From assembly GCA_002025645.1 (NCBI GenBank), contig CP018783.1:372001-436000 (forward strand): a stretch of 64,000 nucleotides of DNA, in the 5' to 3' direction. The position numbers and the translations under genes were made by a program. The DNA is from Curtobacterium pusillum (GTDB lineage Bacteria; Actinomycetota; Actinomycetes; Actinomycetales; Microbacteriaceae). Each line of letters opens with the position of its first letter. The stretch's first letter is position 1. The notes beneath the pieces were generated by a model, which saw only the letters and a program-made list of their open reading frames with translations, did no database searches and was not told where the DNA came from. Shown one piece after another: positions 28,863 to 40,463 of the stretch.

Positions 28863-31463
28863 TTGCCAGCACAGTTCGGCCCGACCGGCGGCAGCGACTC
28901 GTTCGACGAGTTCCTCGCGCGTCTGCTCGCGTCCCAGAACCCCGGCGCCCAGCGATCAGTCCCGCTGGGACGCCCGGTCGACATCACGCGACTGCTCAGC
29001 CGTCGCACCCACGAACTGCTCCAGCGCACGGCCGAGTACGCCGTGGAGCAGGGCCAGCACGAGGTCGACGCCCTGCACGTCCTGCACGTGCTCGTGCGGA
29101 CCGATCCGTTCACCGCGATCGTCCGGCAGGCCGGCGTCGACCCCGAACAGCTCGCCGACGAGATCGAGCAGCGGCTCCCGATGGCCCACGAAGCCGGCGC
29201 GGACCAGGGTGCCCGGCCGGCACTGACCGGCACCGCGCAGCGCATCCTCGTCGAGGCCACCCAGGCCGCCCGCGGGTTCGGCAGCACCTACACCGACCCC
29301 GAGCACGTCTTCTTCGCGCTCGTCATGGACCAGGACACCGTCACCGGCCAGCTGCTCGCGAGCGCCGGCGTCACCCCGCAGGTGATGCAGGAGTACGCGG
29401 CGCAGGCCTCGGCCGCCGCACGCGAGGGGCGCCCGATGCCCGGGACCGAGTCGACGACCAGCCCCGACGAGTCGGCCTCGGACACCCCGACGCTCGACCA
29501 GTTCGGCACCGACCTCACCGAGCGGGCCCGCGACGGCCGCATCGACCCGGTGATCGGCCGCGCCGACGAGATCGAGCAGACCGTCGAGATCCTGCTCCGT
29601 CGCACCAAGAACAACCCCGTCCTCATCGGCGAGCCCGGCGTCGGCAAGACCGCCATCGTCGAGGGACTCGCCCAGCGCATCGCGGACGGCGACGTCCCCG
29701 TCCTCCTGCAGGGCAAGCGGGTCGTGGCGCTCGACCTGCCCGGCATGCTCTCGGGCACCCGGTACCGCGGCGACTTCGAGGAGCGTCTCACGACGGCGAT
29801 GGACGAGATCGCGGCGCACGCCGACGAGCTCATCGTCTTCGTCGACGAGCTGCACACGGTGGTCGGCGCCGGTGGCGGTGGCGAGGGCGGCTCGATGGAC
29901 GCCGGCAACATCCTCAAGCCCCGGCTCGCCCGCGGCGACCTCCACCTGGTCGGCGCGACCACCCTCAACGAGTACCGACGGATCGAGAAGGACGCCGCAC
30001 TCGAGCGCCGCTTCCAGCCGGTCATGGTGGGGGAGCCCAGCGTCGAGGACGCGGTCGCGATCCTGACCGGTCTCGCCCCGCGGTACGAGGAGCACCACGG
30101 CGTCACGTACACACCGGACGCCCTGCGCGCCGCGGTGGAACTGTCGCACCGCTACGTCACCGACCGGCACCTGCCGGACAAGGCCATCGACCTCATCGAC
30201 CAGGCCGGCGCACGCCGCCGACTCGCCCTGTCGGGCGACGTCGACGTCGAGGCGCTGCGGGCGCAGATCGCCACGCTCACCGCGTCGAAGGACGCCGCCG
30301 TGGCAGAGGAGCACTACGAGGAAGCGTCGCGCCTGCGCGACGAGATCGACGACCTGGAGGCACGGATCACCGCCGCCGGACAGGCGGACGCTGGTCGCGC
30401 CTCCAGTCAGGAGATCGTGGGCACGTCGATCACGGAGGCCGACATCGCTGCCGTCGTGTCGCGCGCCACCGGCATCCCGGCCACGCGCCTGACACAGGGC
30501 GACCGCTCGCGGCTCGCCGCGCTCGAGGACGAACTCCACGAGCGCGTCGTCGGCCAGGACGACGCCGTGCGCGCCATCGCCACCGCGGTGCGGCGCAGCC
30601 GGACCGGCATGGGCGACCCGCGTCGTCCCGTCGGCAGCTTCCTGTTCCTCGGCCCGACGGGCGTCGGCAAGACCGAGCTCGCCAAGGCGTTGGCGGGATC
30701 GCTGTTCGGCGACGAGTCGGCGATGCTCCGCTTCGACATGAGCGAGTTCGGCGAACGCCACACCGTGTCGCGACTGGTCGGTGCCCCTCCGGGGTACGTC
30801 GGCTACGACGAGGCGGGGCAGCTCACCGAACGCGTCCGCCGGAACCCGTACTCGGTGATCCTGCTCGACGAGGTCGAGAAGGCACACCCGGACGTCTTCA
30901 ACCTGCTGCTGCAGGTGCTCGACGACGGCCGGCTGACCGACGGCCAGGGGCGCACGGTGGACTTCCGGAACACGGTCGTCATCATGACGTCGAACATCGG
31001 CTCGGAGTTCCTCGCGTCGCGCTCCGGTGCGCTCGGCTTCGCGCCGGTCGGCTCCGGGGACGGGTTCGCCGAGGACGACCTGCGCGCCCGGGTGATGGGC
31101 AAGCTCCGCGAGGCGATGCGGCCGGAGTTCATCAACCGCATCGACGAGACCGTGCTCTTCCGCAAGCTCGACCGGTCGCAGCTGCACGCCATCGTGTCGA
31201 TGCTGCTGCAGGACACCGCGCTCCGGTTGCTCGCACAGGGGATGACCCTGTCGGTGTCGGACGCCGCGGTGGACTGGCTCGCCGAGCACGGGTACGAGCC
31301 GGAGTACGGTGCCCGTCCGCTCCGTCGGCTGATCCAGCGCGAGGTCGACGACCGCATCGCGAACCTCGTCGTCGGCGAGGCCGTGACCGACGGTGACACA
31401 GTGCGGATCGATGTCGTCGACGGGTCCCTGGACGCGACGGTCGCAGTGGCCGCCACGGTCTAG
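28863..31463 (+). CDS. ClpC-like AAA+ unfoldase under HAIR control
   Basis: An 866-aa class I Clp ATPase. Two N-terminal Clp repeats (about 40-190); NBD1 with Walker A GEPGVGKTA; a short UVR-like middle segment (EEHYEEASRLRDEIDDLEAR); NBD2 with GPTGVGKTE and Walker B VILLDEVEKAHPD. The tripeptide LGF in SGALGFAPV matches the ClpP-docking loop, so it probably feeds ClpP. TTG start at 28863, 5 bp after AGGAGG. The end of the middle segment (about residues 497-516) is encoded by an inverted pair of dispersed repeat words at 30354-30410. It may be a heat-inducible second ClpC next to a constitutive one elsewhere. Confidence 0.93.
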   Translation: MPAQFGPTGGSDSFDEFLARLLASQNPGAQRSVPLGRPVDITRLLSRRTHELLQRTAEYAVEQGQHEVDALHVLHVLVRTDPFTAIVRQAGVDPEQLADEIEQRLPMAHEAGADQGARPALTGTAQRILVEATQAARGFGSTYTDPEHVFFALVMDQDTVTGQLLASAGVTPQVMQEYAAQASAAAREGRPMPGTESTTSPDESASDTPTLDQFGTDLTERARDGRIDPVIGRADEIEQTVEILLRRTKNNPVLIGEPGVGKTAIVEGLAQRIADGDVPVLLQGKRVVALDLPGMLSGTRYRGDFEERLTTAMDEIAAHADELIVFVDELHTVVGAGGGGEGGSMDAGNILKPRLARGDLHLVGATTLNEYRRIEKDAALERRFQPVMVGEPSVEDAVAILTGLAPRYEEHHGVTYTPDALRAAVELSHRYVTDRHLPDKAIDLIDQAGARRRLALSGDVDVEALRAQIATLTASKDAAVAEEHYEEASRLRDEIDDLEARITAAGQADAGRASSQEIVGTSITEADIAAVVSRATGIPATRLTQGDRSRLAALEDELHERVVGQDDAVRAIATAVRRSRTGMGDPRRPVGSFLFLGPTGVGKTELAKALAGSLFGDESAMLRFDMSEFGERHTVSRLVGAPPGYVGYDEAGQLTERVRRNPYSVILLDEVEKAHPDVFNLLLQVLDDGRLTDGQGRTVDFRNTVVIMTSNIGSEFLASRSGALGFAPVGSGDGFAEDDLRARVMGKLREAMRPEFINRIDETVLFRKLDRSQLHAIVSMLLQDTALRLLAQGMTLSVSDAAVDWLAEHGYEPEYGARPLRRLIQREVDDRIANLVVGEAVTDGDTVRIDVVDGSLDATVAVAATV
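30354..30410. repeat. inverted pair of the GGAGGC(A/G)CGG word inside clpC
   Basis: CCTGGAGGCACGGATCACC (30354-30372) is followed 21 bp later by GTCGCGCCTCCAGTCAGG (30394-30411), an inverted partner of the core CTGGAGGC. The first word is identical over 19 bp to the complement of 2812-2830 in another gene. Confidence 0.7.
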
Positions 31464-31474
31464 CGCCACCGCCC

Positions 31475-31516
31475 GCAGAACGCCCCGGTACCCGTCGTGG
31501 TGCCGGGGCGTTCTGC
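31475..31516 (+). terminator. terminator of the clpC-like gene
   Basis: Arms GCAGAACGCCCCGGTACC (31475-31492) and GGTGCCGGGGCGTTCTGC (31499-31516), 18 bp with one mismatch, 6-nt loop, 12 bp after the stop codon. Confidence 0.9.
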
Positions 31517-31600
31517 GTGCCGGGGTTTCCGGAGCGTCGTGGGTCTCCGGAGCGTCCGGACTGTTCGGAAATGCAATTCCGGGAAAGTTCGAGAAAGGGC

Positions 31601-31630
31601 TTGCGCGGGGAATGCCGGTGTGGATAGTGT
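31601..31630 (+). promoter_or_regulatory. candidate promoter of a small ORF
   Basis: TTGCGC (31601-31606), an 18-bp spacer and TAGTGT (31625-31630) in a local AT-richer stretch after the clpC terminator. Confidence 0.4.
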
Positions 31631-31680
31631 TCACGGGCAGCAATCACCACGTCAGCACGAGACCGAGAGGGGGCCTGACC

Positions 31681-31752
31681 ATGATGTTCACCGCAACGAC
31701 TCCGTTCCGTGGCATCCGAACGTTCGGCGGCACCCCGATCCGGGTCCGCTGA
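31681..31752 (+). CDS. possible 23-aa small protein
   Basis: ATGATG at 31681 opens a 23-codon frame ending at TGA 31750-31752 (MMFTATTPFRGIRTFGGTPI then RVR). GAGAGGGGG lies 11-19 bp upstream and a promoter-like pair at 31601-31630 would give a leader of about 45 nt. The product is short and basic with no recognised motif. Translation is plausible but unproven; it may equally be part of a non-coding RNA. Confidence 0.35.
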   Translation: MMFTATTPFRGIRTFGGTPIRVR

Positions 31753-32014
31753 CACGGAGCGTCCCGCACCTGTCGACACCTCTGTCCTGACACTCCCGCG
31801 CTGAGTCCGTCTCGCCGGGAAGCGTATGAGGCCTCCGTCGGTCACGCATCTCGCAAGCTCGATCACCACCGCTCACGGTGATGTTCTCCGGGCGGCGGAA
31901 TGCGCCCGCGAATGTCGGTGGTGGGTGGCACGCTCGTCGTATCGGCAGTCATTCCTGATCGCCTCCGCGCACATTCTCGTGCGGGGCGCGAAATGCATTC
32001 TCGTGCATTCATCT

Positions 32015-32080
32015 CATGCCCGTGTGCCGGGCAGTTCCGTCATGCCCGCGTGCGGGCGATTCCGTCATGCCCTGAAGGGG
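32015..32080 (+). repeat. tandem 25-26-bp hairpin repeats in the leader of the 78-aa gene
   Basis: Units starting CATGCCC at 32015, 32041 and (partial) 32066 share TTCCGTCATGCCC. Units 1 and 2 each fold GCCCG with CGGGC. Unit 3 folds CCC-TGAA-GGG over the AAGGGG Shine-Dalgarno at 32075-32080. ATTCTCGTGC also occurs twice just upstream (31973-31982, 31997-32006). Between 31753 and 31970 I see nothing further. Confidence 0.5.
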
Positions 32081-32085
32081 ACACC

Positions 32086-32322
32086 GTGTCCACGAAGACC
32101 ACCACCATCCGCCCTCCCGATACCCGCGCGGTGCGCCGTCGGGTCTCGCTCTCCGACCGCATCGCGCTCCGTATCGGGATGACCCTGATCATCTGGAGCC
32201 GTCGCACCCACCGGGTGCGGCCGTCGGTCGACTTCGAGACGCGCCAGCGACTCGAACGCGAGCGGCTCGACCGCGAGGCCCGCTGGCTCCTCCAGAGCGC
32301 AGCGATGCACCTCTGGCACTGA
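32086..32322 (+). CDS. small basic protein of unknown function, 78 aa
   Basis: A 78-aa basic protein with an amphipathic middle (SLSDRIALRIGMTLIIWSRR) that may associate with membrane or nucleic acid, and a charged C-terminal helix (ETRQRLERERLDREARWLL). Start GTG at 32086, 5 bp after AAGGGG. The leader carries three tandem hairpins, the last covering the ribosome binding site, so translation may be controlled. A good terminator follows 21 bp after the stop, so it is monocistronic. Family not recognised. Confidence 0.6.
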   Translation: MSTKTTTIRPPDTRAVRRRVSLSDRIALRIGMTLIIWSRRTHRVRPSVDFETRQRLERERLDREARWLLQSAAMHLWH

Positions 32323-32343
32323 GCGCTCGCGCTGGCTCAACCA

Positions 32344-32384
32344 CCTGCACGGTGTGAGGTCCCGTCGACCTCGCACCGTGCAGG
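32344..32384 (+). terminator. terminator after the 78-aa gene
   Basis: Arms at 32344-32361 (CCTGCACGGTGTGAGGTC) and 32367-32384 pair over 18 bp with one G-T pair and a 5-nt loop. Confidence 0.85.
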
Positions 32385-32414
32385 GGCACGCCGCGCCTCC
32401 CGTACCGTTGTCGG

Positions 32415-32957
32415 GTGACCGAAACCGCTGCTGCACTCGTCGAACGCCTCACCGCCATCGTCCCGGACTTCCCCTCGCCGGGGATCCTGTTCCGCGACGT
32501 CACGCCGGTGTTCTCCGACGCGGTCGCCTTCGGCCGGGTGTGCGAGGCACTCGCCGCGCCGTTCGCCGTCGGTGACGGGTTCGCAGCGGTCGCCGGCATC
32601 GAGGCCCGAGGCTTCGCCCTCGCCGGTGGCATCGCCGCGCAGCACCAGGTCGGTGTCCTGACCGTCCGCAAGGCCGGCAAGCTCCCGGGCGAGGTCCTCA
32701 GCGAGCAGTACGCGCTGGAGTACGGCGAGGCCGAGCTCGAGCTCCGCCCCGGTCAGCTGCCCGCCGGTACCCGGGTGCTCGTGATCGACGACGTCCTCGC
32801 GACGGGCGGCACCGCGGCCGCCACCGTGACGCTGCTCGAACGCGCCGGGTACGAGGCGATCGGTTTCGCCGCCTTGCTCGAGCTCGACGGCCTCGCGGGC
32901 CGTGAGCGGCTCGAGTCGCGCCTGCCCGTGCAGACGCTCGGCTCCGTGCCCGCCTGA
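32415..32957 (+). CDS. apt: adenine phosphoribosyltransferase
   Basis: A 180-aa enzyme that converts adenine and PRPP to AMP (purine salvage). The PRPP motif is [17 protein letters not shown]; the adenine-side blocks [19 protein letters not shown] and [14 protein letters not shown] are typical of Apt. GTG at 32415; TACCGT ends 6 bp before it, so the transcript is probably leaderless. Other actinobacteria carry apt between secDF and rel; here secDF and rsh are about 8 kb away, so the gene has moved relative to that order. Confidence 0.95.
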   Translation: MTETAAALVERLTAIVPDFPSPGILFRDVTPVFSDAVAFGRVCEALAAPFAVGDGFAAVAGIEARGFALAGGIAAQHQVGVLTVRKAGKLPGEVLSEQYALEYGEAELELRPGQLPAGTRVLVIDDVLATGGTAAATVTLLERAGYEAIGFAALLELDGLAGRERLESRLPVQTLGSVPA

Positions 32958-33012
32958 GCCGCACGCGCGCACTAGTCTTGACGCACCATTTCGATCGAGG
33001 AGTCCCATCATC

Positions 33013-35063
<2,051 letters not shown>

Positions 35064-35064
<1 letters not shown>

Positions 35065-35633
35065 TGACCGACGAGCAGGACCCGCTGGTGATCCGGGACG
35101 CCGCGTCAGGCGCGGCCGTCCCGGACGCCTTCCAGCGGCTGTGGAACCCGCACCGGATGGCGTACATCGACGCGGGGCGCGAGGGGCGTGGCCGCGGGCA
35201 CGACGACGACTGCCCGTTCTGCGAGGCGCCGCGCAAGTCCGACGAGGACGCCCTGATCGTCGCCCGTGGCGAGCACGCCTACGTCCTGCTCAACCTGTTC
35301 CCGTACAACAACGGGCACCTGCTCGTCTGCCCGTACCGACACGTGCCGCTCTACGACGAGGCCACGCCCGAGGAACTCCGCGAGATCGGCGAGCTCACCC
35401 AGACCGCGATGCGCGTCCTGCGTGCCGTGTCGCACTGCGACGGGTTCAACATCGGCATGAACCAGGGCGAGGTCGCCGGTGCCGGGGTGGCCGGACACCT
35501 GCACCAGCACATCGTGCCCCGGTGGCAGTCCGACGCGAACTTCTTCCCGATCATCGCGCGGACGAAGTCGATGTCGCAGCTGCTCGGTGAGACCCGGCGT
35601 CTCGTCGCCGAAGGGTGGCCGGCGGACCACTAG
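35064..35633 (+). CDS. HIT-family nucleotide hydrolase/transferase
   Basis: A 189-aa histidine-triad protein with the active motif HLHQHIVPRW, a CPFCEAP zinc-type motif before the core, and LLNLFPYNNGHLLVCPYRH. It is like the Ap4A phosphorylase-type HIT proteins (M. tuberculosis Rv2613c type) that follow thrS in actinobacteria. Start ATG overlaps the thrS stop. In many actinobacteria the phosphatidylinositol-phosphate synthase gene follows this one; it is missing here and pdxS comes next. Confidence 0.93.
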
Positions 35634-35645
35634 ACTGTCGGCATC

Positions 35646-36566
35646 ATGAGCGACAGCAGCAGCACCCCGAGCACCCCCGGCACCTCGATCACCGGCTCCG
35701 ACCGCGTCAAGCGCGGCCTCGCGGAGATGCTCAAGGGCGGCGTCATCATGGACGTCGTCGACGCCGAGCAGGCCCGCATCGCCGAGGAAGCCGGCGCCAC
35801 GGCCGTCATGGCCCTCGAGCGCGTCCCCGCCGACATCCGCGCACAGGGCGGCGTCGCCCGCATGTCCGACCCGTCGATGATCGAGGAGATCATCGCGAGC
35901 GTGTCGATCCCCGTGATGGCGAAGGCCCGCATCGGCCACTTCGTCGAGGCGCAGGTCCTGCAGGAGCTCGGTGTCGACTACATCGACGAGTCCGAGGTCC
36001 TCTCGCCCGCCGACTACGTCAACCACATCGACAAGTGGAACTTCACGACGCCCTTCGTCTGCGGTGCCACGAACCTGGGCGAGGCCCTCCGTCGCATCAC
36101 CGAGGGCGCGGCCATGATCCGCTCCAAGGGCGAGGCCGGCACGGGTGACGTGTCCGAGGCCACGAAGCACATCCGCACGATCAACAAGGAGATCGCTGCC
36201 CTCCGGTACCTCAAGGAGGACGAGCTCTACGTCGCCGCGAAGGAGCTGCAGGCACCCTTCGACATCGTGAAGGAGGTCGCACAGACCGGCAAGCTCCCGG
36301 TCGTGCTCTTCACCGCAGGTGGTGTCGCCACCCCGGCCGACGCCGCGATGATGATGCAGCTCGGCGCGGACGGCGTGTTCGTCGGCTCCGGCATCTTCAA
36401 GTCCGGCGACCCGGCGGCCCGCGCCGCGGCGATCGTCAAGGCCGTCACCTTCCACGACGACCCCAAGGTCATCGCCGAGGTCTCCCGCGGTCTGGGCGAG
36501 GCGATGGTCGGCATCAACGTCGCCGACGTCCCGGCCCCGCACCGCCTGGCCGAGCGCGGGTGGTGA
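35646..36566 (+). CDS. pdxS: pyridoxal 5'-phosphate synthase, PdxS subunit
   Basis: A 306-aa lyase that builds PLP from ribose 5-phosphate, glyceraldehyde 3-phosphate and ammonia from PdxT. The two catalytic lysines are visible: Lys93 in MAKARIGH and Lys161 in [12 protein letters not shown]. The phosphate loop [18 protein letters not shown] and FVGSGIFKS is intact. ATG at 35646; TAGACT at 35631-35636 lies 9 bp upstream and includes the HIT stop codon, so the leader is tiny. The stop overlaps pdxT. Confidence 0.97.
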   Translation: MSDSSSTPSTPGTSITGSDRVKRGLAEMLKGGVIMDVVDAEQARIAEEAGATAVMALERVPADIRAQGGVARMSDPSMIEEIIASVSIPVMAKARIGHFVEAQVLQELGVDYIDESEVLSPADYVNHIDKWNFTTPFVCGATNLGEALRRITEGAAMIRSKGEAGTGDVSEATKHIRTINKEIAALRYLKEDELYVAAKELQAPFDIVKEVAQTGKLPVVLFTAGGVATPADAAMMMQLGADGVFVGSGIFKSGDPAARAAAIVKAVTFHDDPKVIAEVSRGLGEAMVGINVADVPAPHRLAERGW

Positions 36567-37156
36567 GCGCGCGGCCCCGCATCGGGGTCCTCGCGCTGCA
36601 GGGCGACTTCCGTGAGCACATCGCTTCGCTGACGGAGCTCGGCGCCGAGGTCGTGCCGCTCCGTCGCCCGGAGGAGATCGGCACGCTGCACGGCGTCGTC
36701 ATCCCCGGCGGCGAATCGAGCGTCATGGACAAGCTGTCCCGGGCGTTCGGTGTGGCCGGGCCGCTTTCCGCAGCGATCCGCGGCGGGCTCCCGACGTACG
36801 GCACGTGTGCGGGCATGATCATGCTGTCCTCCCGCATCGCCGCCGGGATCCCGGGGCAGCAGACGCTCGACGCGCTCGACACCACGGTCCGGCGGAACGC
36901 GTTCGGCAGCCAGAACGACTCCTTCGAGACCGACATCCCGATGCCGGCGCTCGGTGACGCCCCGGTGCACGCGGTGTTCATCCGTGCACCAGTGGTCGAG
37001 CAGCACGGTCCCGGGGTCGACGTCCTCGGGGCCCTGCCGGACGGACAGGTCGTCGCGGTGCAGCAGGGGAACGTCATCGCGAGCGCCTTCCACCCGGAGG
37101 TCGCGGGCGAAGACCGCTTCCACCGTCGCTTCCTGGAGCTCGTCCGCTCGGCCTGA
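36563..37156 (+). CDS. pdxT: pyridoxal 5'-phosphate synthase, PdxT glutaminase subunit
   Basis: A 197-aa class I glutaminase that hands ammonia to PdxS. Nucleophile Cys82 in [10 protein letters not shown], the PGGESS oxyanion loop, and the His-Glu pair in FHPEV. Two adjacent GTG codons (36560 and 36563) are possible; 36563 is preferred because it overlaps the pdxS stop as GTGA. Twelve-subunit complex with PdxS. Confidence 0.96.
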   Translation: MSARPRIGVLALQGDFREHIASLTELGAEVVPLRRPEEIGTLHGVVIPGGESSVMDKLSRAFGVAGPLSAAIRGGLPTYGTCAGMIMLSSRIAAGIPGQQTLDALDTTVRRNAFGSQNDSFETDIPMPALGDAPVHAVFIRAPVVEQHGPGVDVLGALPDGQVVAVQQGNVIASAFHPEVAGEDRFHRRFLELVRSA

Positions 37157-37185
37157 GCGGCGTCGCGCACGCGCCGGTGGACCAC

Positions 37186-37194
37186 TTGTCCACA
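37186..37194 (+). promoter_or_regulatory. perfect high-GC DnaA box
   Basis: TTGTCCACA, identical to the DnaA-box consensus of high-GC actinobacteria, stands alone in the gap before yebC-ruvCAB. A single box is not an origin, but could be a DnaA-controlled promoter or a chance match. Confidence 0.35.
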
Positions 37195-37217
37195 GGACCA
37201 GCGCGGCGGAGGCGAGC

Positions 37218-37239
37218 CGCGCCTCCAGGCCGGTAAACT
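37218..37239 (+). promoter_or_regulatory. repeat word joined to -10 box before yebC
   Basis: CCGCGCCTCCAGGCCGG (37218-37233), a member of the dispersed repeat family, runs straight into TAAACT (37234-37239), a good -10 box about 33 bp before the yebC start. A second TAGACG lies at 37256-37261. Confidence 0.45.
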
Positions 37240-37272
37240 GAGTCAGATTTTACGCTAGACGCAAGGAGCACC

Positions 37273-38037
37273 GTGTCCGGGCATTCCAAGTGGGCAACGA
37301 CCAAGCACAAGAAGGCGGTCATCGACCAGCGCCGTGCCAAGTCGTTCGCGAAGCTCATCAAGAACATCGAGGTCGCCGCCAAGATGGGCGGTGCCGACCT
37401 CTCCGGCAACCCGACCCTGGTCGACGCCGTGCAGAAGGCCAAGAAGACCTCGGTCCCCAACGACAACATCGACCGCGCGATCAAGCGCGGTGCCGGGCTG
37501 ACCGGTGAGTCGATCGAGTACACGACGATCATGTACGAGGGCTACGGCCCCAACGGCGTCGCGATGCTCATCGAGTGTCTGACCGACAACAAGAACCGTG
37601 CCGCGGCCGAGGTCCGCACGGCGATGTCCCGCAACGGCGGCACCATGGCCGACCCGGGCAGCGTCGCCTACAACTTCGCGCGCAAGGGCGTCATCTCCGT
37701 CACGAAGACCGACGACCTCGACGAGGACACCGTCATGACGGCCGTGCTCGACGCGGGTGTCGAGGACGTCATCGACCAGGGCGGTGGCTTCGAGGTCATC
37801 ACCGAGGCGACCGACCTCGTCGCCGCCCGCACTGCGCTGCAGGACGCCGGGATCGACTACGACTCCGCCGACGCCGAGTTCGTGCCGGGGCTCAAGGTCC
37901 CGGTCGACGCCGAGACCGCGCGCAAGGTGTTCCGCCTCATCGACGCGCTCGAGGACAGCGACGACGTGCAGAACGTCTACTCGAACTTCGACATCCCCGC
38001 CGACGTCCAGGCCGAGCTCGACGAGGACGAGGACTAA
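37273..38037 (+). CDS. yebC: YebC/TACO1-family translation or transcription factor
   Basis: A 254-aa YebC protein beginning [15 protein letters not shown], the family hallmark, with [12 protein letters not shown] and [14 protein letters not shown]. The family has been seen as a DNA-binding regulator and, more recently, as a ribosome factor that eases polyproline stalling. GTG at 37273 follows AAGGAG. It heads the ruvCAB operon; only 4 bp separate it from ruvC. Confidence 0.96.
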   Translation: MSGHSKWATTKHKKAVIDQRRAKSFAKLIKNIEVAAKMGGADLSGNPTLVDAVQKAKKTSVPNDNIDRAIKRGAGLTGESIEYTTIMYEGYGPNGVAMLIECLTDNKNRAAAEVRTAMSRNGGTMADPGSVAYNFARKGVISVTKTDDLDEDTVMTAVLDAGVEDVIDQGGGFEVITEATDLVAARTALQDAGIDYDSADAEFVPGLKVPVDAETARKVFRLIDALEDSDDVQNVYSNFDIPADVQAELDEDED

Positions 38038-38041
38038 CCCG

Positions 38042-38707
38042 ATGCTGCGCGTGCTCGGGGTGGACCCCGGGCTCACGCGGTGCGGCGTCGGCATCGTCGA
38101 GGTCGCACCGAACCGGCGCGCACGGCTCGTCCACGTGACGGTCGTGCGCACGCCGGCGGACATGGCACTCGAGCAGCGCCTGCTCCGCATCGCCGACGGC
38201 ATCGCGGCCGAGATCGACGAGCACCGCCCTGACGCGGTCGCCGTCGAGCGGGTCTTCGCGCAGGCGAACGTCCGCACGGTGATGGGGACGGCCCAGGCAG
38301 CGGGTCTCGCACTGCACGCGGCGGCGGCCCGTGGGCTCCCGGTCGGCCTGCACACGCCGTCCGAGGTCAAGGCTGCTGTCACCGGGTACGGCAACGCCGA
38401 CAAGCGCCAGGTGCAGACGATGATCGCGCGGGTGCTCGGCCTCGACGAGGCCCCCAAGCCGGCGGACGCCGCCGACGCCCTCGCGCTGGCCGTCTGCCAC
38501 GCCTGGCGTCTCGGCGCACCGGACGCGGTCGGGACGCGCGCGACCAATCTCACACCCGCGCAGCGAGCCTGGCGTGACGCCCAGGGCGGCACCGTCGACT
38601 CACCGCTCGCGCGCGCAGCGGCCGCGGCTGCTCGGCCGCAGCGCGGTGCGGTGGCGCAGCGTGGCACCTCGGCTTCGTCGGTGGCGGGCCGTAGGCTCGG
38701 CGCATGA
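38042..38707 (+). CDS. ruvC: Holliday junction resolvase RuvC
   Basis: A 221-aa RNase H-fold endonuclease that cuts Holliday junctions. The acidic residues are in [11 protein letters not shown] (Asp8), AVERVFAQ (Glu) and [14 protein letters not shown] (two Asp). An Ala/Arg-rich tail of about 45 residues extends beyond the usual 170-190-residue core. ATG at 38042; the stop overlaps ruvA (ATGA). Confidence 0.96.
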   Translation: MLRVLGVDPGLTRCGVGIVEVAPNRRARLVHVTVVRTPADMALEQRLLRIADGIAAEIDEHRPDAVAVERVFAQANVRTVMGTAQAAGLALHAAAARGLPVGLHTPSEVKAAVTGYGNADKRQVQTMIARVLGLDEAPKPADAADALALAVCHAWRLGAPDAVGTRATNLTPAQRAWRDAQGGTVDSPLARAAAAAARPQRGAVAQRGTSASSVAGRRLGA

Positions 38708-39324
38708 TCGCGAGTCTCCGGGGCACCTGCATCGACGTCGCCGGATCGGCCGTCGTGGTCGAGGTCGGGGGAGTCGGCTACGCGGTGACCGTGACGCCCG
38801 CCCACGCCCTCACGATGCGACACGGTGCCGAGGTCTTCCTCCGCACGGCGATGATCGTTCGGGAGGACGAGCACCTGCTGTTCGGCTTCGAGTCCACCGA
38901 CGCGCTGCAGGTGTTCGACCTGCTCCGGAGCGTGTCCGGTGTCGGCCCCAAGTCGGCGATGGGTGTCCTCGCCCACATGGAACCGGCACAGGTCGCGAAC
39001 GCGGTCGCCAACGACGACGACGGCGCGTTCCGCAAGGTGTCCGGCATCGGTCCGAAGACCGCCAAGCTCATCATCGTCGCCCTCGCCGGCAAGCTCGCCG
39101 CCTTCGAGCAGGCACCCGCGGCCGCAGCTCCCCGTGGCACCTCCGCCCACCCGGCCGCCGTCGACGTCGTCGCCGCCCTGGTCGGCCTGGGGTGGCGTGA
39201 GGACGCCGCCCAGCGCGCCGTCGACGACACCATCGCGAACGAGCCCGGCGCCGCCACCATGGGCACGCAGTCCCTGCTCCGTGCCGCGCTCGGTGCCCTC
39301 CGGCCCGCCGGAGCCGGCCGGTGA
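38704..39324 (+). CDS. ruvA: Holliday junction DNA helicase subunit RuvA
   Basis: A 206-aa RuvA with OB-fold start [12 protein letters not shown], the two helix-hairpin-helix motifs SGVGPKSAM and [11 protein letters not shown], and a C-terminal RuvB-binding domain after a short Ala/Pro linker. It holds the junction while RuvB drives branch migration. Its ATG overlaps the ruvC stop and its own stop overlaps ruvB's GTG. Confidence 0.97.
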   Translation: MIASLRGTCIDVAGSAVVVEVGGVGYAVTVTPAHALTMRHGAEVFLRTAMIVREDEHLLFGFESTDALQVFDLLRSVSGVGPKSAMGVLAHMEPAQVANAVANDDDGAFRKVSGIGPKTAKLIIVALAGKLAAFEQAPAAAAPRGTSAHPAAVDVVAALVGLGWREDAAQRAVDDTIANEPGAATMGTQSLLRAALGALRPAGAGR

Positions 39325-40358
39325 GCGGCATCACCGCAGCCGACGCCGAGTCGCAGGAAGAACTCGCGTTCGAAGGGGCGCTCCGCCCGAAGTCCCTCGA
39401 CGAGTTCGTGGGGCAGCGCAAGGTCCGCGGCCAGCTCGACCTGCTCCTGAAGGCCGCAGCACTGCAGGACCGGACGCCCGACCACATCCTGATGGCCGGC
39501 CCTCCCGGCCTCGGCAAGACCACCCTGGCGATGATCGTGGCGCACGAGTCCGGTCGCCCGTTGCGGATGTCCAGTGGGCCGGCGATCCAGCACGCGGGCG
39601 ACCTCGCAGCCGTGCTCTCCTCGCTGGTACCCGGCGAGGTCCTCTTCATCGACGAGATCCACCGCATGGCGCGCTCCGCAGAGGAGATGCTCTACCTGGC
39701 GATGGAGGACTTCCGGATCGACGTGATGGTGGGCAAGGGCGCCGGTGCCACGAGCATCCCGCTCGACCTCGCGCCGTTCACCCTCGTCGGCGCCACCACC
39801 CGGGCGGGTCTCCTGCCGAACCCCCTCCGTGACCGCTTCGGCTTCACCGCCCACCTCGAGTTCTACGAGAAGGACGAACTCGAACAGGTCCTCATCCGCG
39901 CGGCCCACCTGCTCGAGCTCGGCATCGACCGCACGGCACTGCGCGAGATCGCCGGTCGGTCCCGCGGCACACCGCGCATCGCGAACCGCCTGCTCCGACG
40001 CGTCCGTGACTACGCCCTCGTGCACCGCACCACCGACGGGATGGCCGCGGTGCAGGGTGCGCTCGACCTCTACGACGTCGACGAGCTCGGGCTCGACCGT
40101 CTGGACCGCGCCGTGGTCGAGACGATGCTCACCCGCTTCGACGGGGGACCGGTCGGCCTGAACACGCTCGCCGTGTCGGTGGGCGAGGAATCCGAGACCA
40201 TCGAATCGGTCGTCGAACCGTTCCTCGTCCGGGTCGGGCTCGTGACACGCAGCCCCCGTGGTCGGATCGCCACGCCGCAGGCCTGGCGCCACTTCGGGAT
40301 GACGCCGGGGCAGGGGACCCTCGCCCAACCCGGGCTGTTCGACGACGACGCGGACTGA
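39321..40358 (+). CDS. ruvB: Holliday junction DNA helicase subunit RuvB
   Basis: A 345-aa AAA+ motor. Walker [10 protein letters not shown], Walker B LFIDEIHR, sensor 1 [11 protein letters not shown], arginine-finger region PLRDRFG, and a C-terminal winged helix ([16 protein letters not shown]). GTG at 39321 overlaps the ruvA stop (GTGA), so subunits are made in ratio. Confidence 0.98.
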   Translation: MSGITAADAESQEELAFEGALRPKSLDEFVGQRKVRGQLDLLLKAAALQDRTPDHILMAGPPGLGKTTLAMIVAHESGRPLRMSSGPAIQHAGDLAAVLSSLVPGEVLFIDEIHRMARSAEEMLYLAMEDFRIDVMVGKGAGATSIPLDLAPFTLVGATTRAGLLPNPLRDRFGFTAHLEFYEKDELEQVLIRAAHLLELGIDRTALREIAGRSRGTPRIANRLLRRVRDYALVHRTTDGMAAVQGALDLYDVDELGLDRLDRAVVETMLTRFDGGPVGLNTLAVSVGEESETIESVVEPFLVRVGLVTRSPRGRIATPQAWRHFGMTPGQGTLAQPGLFDDDAD

Positions 40359-40463
40359 GAGCACCAGCACCGACCGTCGCAGTCAGAACGACACAGCACG
40401 CACAGGCGTGTGCCCTAGACTGCTACGGCCCGAAACCGAAATACCAGAGAAGGCATCGCAATC

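Noticed and set aside
31826..32182. 118-codon plus-strand frame
   Set aside because: It overlaps the 78-aa gene in another frame, lacks a ribosome binding site and has repeat-derived sequence at its end.
37186..37272. Replication origin
   Set aside because: Only one DnaA box and no dnaA, dnaN or rpmH nearby.
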